Shown here one piece after another: positions 6,670 through 7,646 of a stretch of DNA of 7,646 nucleotides (the first letter of the stretch is position 1; each line of letters opens with the position of its first letter). Origin of the DNA: Bacteroidales bacterium (GTDB taxonomy: Bacteria; Bacteroidota; Bacteroidia; Bacteroidales; UBA3824); contig JAEEXW010000123.1 of NCBI GenBank assembly GCA_016287995.1, positions 1 to 7,646 of the forward strand, written 5' to 3'. Below the pieces are notes generated by a model that saw nothing but the letters and a program-made list of their open reading frames with translations, was not told the origin of the DNA and did not search any database. The translations under genes and the position numbers were made by a program.

Positions 6670-7646
6670 AATTTTTTTTTACGACTTTTTTAACTTTTTT
6701 GTGTCTTAATAGTTTTTCGCAAACGCGCAATGTTGTTATAGACAGTTACGAACAAGATTCTATTGAACAAGCGGAATTTTACAATAAAAATTTTCATAGT
6801 GAGATAAAAAATTACACCTCGGCAGAGTCTGTCGGGGCTTTTTTGGATAAAAACGGATTTCAACTTTCGCCGTTAACAAAAATTGCTTGCGGCTATCAGT
6901 CGGAGGGCGAAGACAATTTTTTATATGATGCGTTTTTGGGTTTTAACGGCGGTTATAACTATAAAAAAATGCTCAGCGTTTCTGCTAACGTTATCGGCGG
7001 ATATTCTAACCCTCTTAATCATCGCGCATTATTGGCTGACTCACTCGGTTATTTTTCGCAACTCGGTGATTTTAAGAAAAATGGCAACAACTATTTTATA
7101 AAATATTTTGAATTTTACATTAATTACCGTCCGTGGGATTACTTGCTTTTTTCGTTTGGAAAAGGCAAAAAACAGATAGGCGAGGGGTTAAGACCGGTGA
7201 TTCTATCGGCTTTGAATAGTGGTATGTATTATTTTGATTTGCGGGTTGACGTGAGAAATTTTTGTTACGTTTTTTCTATCAACGGTGGCAAAAATCTTGA
7301 TTCAAAACTCCGACAAAATAAGACGAAATGGTCTGTTTATCACTTTTTTAGTTGGAATGTCGCAAAATGGCTGTCTTTTGGCGGCTTTGAGGTGGTAAAC
7401 CTTGTGCGCAGAGATAGTTTAAATAATAGCCGTTTTGTGGACTTACATTATATTAATCCGATTATTTTTACGCGTCCCGTAGAATATTCGTTAGGCTCGC
7501 CCGACAACGAACTGATGGGAGTTTTTGGAAAACTGAAATTCTTTAAGCAGACATTATTTGCTCAGGCTATGATTGACGAGTTCAAAATCAAAGAAGTTCA
7601 GTCCGGGACAGGTTGGTGGGGCAACAAATACGCGGTTCAGGCGGGC
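6666..7646 (+). CDS. Outer-membrane beta-barrel, Wzi/RemB-like, 3' end missing
   Basis: The frame is open for 327 codons to the right edge. Residues 1-19 (MKFFFTTFLTFLCLNSFSQ) form a signal peptide of the Bacteroidota type, with cleavage near SFS-Q. The mature part has many short alternating aromatic/polar stretches, as in beta-strands (for example YFIKYFEFYINYRPW). Segments near the right edge, FTRPVEYSLGSPDNELMG and LFAQAMIDEFKIKEV followed by WWGNKYAVQAG, recall Bacteroidota proteins annotated as capsule assembly Wzi family or gliding protein RemB. That assignment is from memory of the family and is not proven here. Wzi in enterics is an outer-membrane lectin that holds capsule at the surface; RemB is linked to motility adhesins. 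Its coupling to a glycan-initiating transferase favours a surface-polysaccharide role. A T9 run (6672-6680) directly follows codon 2. Confidence 0.7.
   Translation, partial: MKFFFTTFLTFLCLNSFSQTRNVVIDSYEQDSIEQAEFYNKNFHSEIKNYTSAESVGAFLDKNGFQLSPLTKIACGYQSEGEDNFLYDAFLGFNGGYNYKKMLSVSANVIGGYSNPLNHRALLADSLGYFSQLGDFKKNGNNYFIKYFEFYINYRPWDYLLFSFGKGKKQIGEGLRPVILSALNSGMYYFDLRVDVRNFCYVFSINGGKNLDSKLRQNKTKWSVYHFFSWNVAKWLSFGGFEVVNLVRRDSLNNSRFVDLHYINPIIFTRPVEYSLGSPDNELMGVFGKLKFFKQTLFAQAMIDEFKIKEVQSGTGWWGNKYAVQAG

Noticed and set aside
6181..7101. Minus-strand frame 6181-6450 and off-frame plus-strand frame 6883-7101
   Set aside because: The first is antisense to conserved WecA motifs; the second is out of frame within the barrel gene.

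Overview
The window most likely comes from an AT-rich member of the Bacteroidota. Four things point there: a textbook Bacteroidota -7 box (TATCTTTG, 5535-5542) ahead of the third gene; an MltG whose C-terminal half reads like Bacteroidota homologues (GDFSIRR, YMCAKSDFSG); an outer-membrane barrel with a signal peptide ending in SFSQ; and little use of Shine-Dalgarno sites except at one overlapping start. No tRNA, rRNA, CRISPR array or insertion sequence is visible.

Layout. Positions 1-4310 (minus strand) hold one uninterrupted frame of 1436 codons that runs off the left edge: a giant protein with an N-terminal STAND/AAA_16-type ATPase, a charged linker, then a solenoid of about 26 tetratricopeptide (TPR) repeats. 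A 107-bp divergent spacer (4311-4417) carries a palindrome whose arms hold the candidate -33 elements of two back-to-back promoters. On the plus strand follow mltG (4418-5455), a 125-bp A-rich spacer with an 11-bp inverted repeat and a promoter, a WecA/TagO-family polyprenyl-phosphate sugar-1-phosphate transferase (5581-6669), and, overlapping its stop by 4 bases, an outer-membrane beta-barrel of the Wzi/RemB-like type (6666 to the right edge, incomplete).

How the genes fit together. The three plus-strand genes all concern the envelope: MltG cuts nascent peptidoglycan strands, the WecA-like enzyme starts a lipid-linked surface glycan, and the barrel may bind or organise surface polysaccharide or adhesins. 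The last two are probably one translationally coupled operon; mltG is probably a separate transcript. The STAND-TPR protein looks like a ligand-gated signalling switch. Its ligand and output cannot be read here, because the C-terminus lies outside the window. This gene is the least explained part of the window and the best candidate for undescribed biology.
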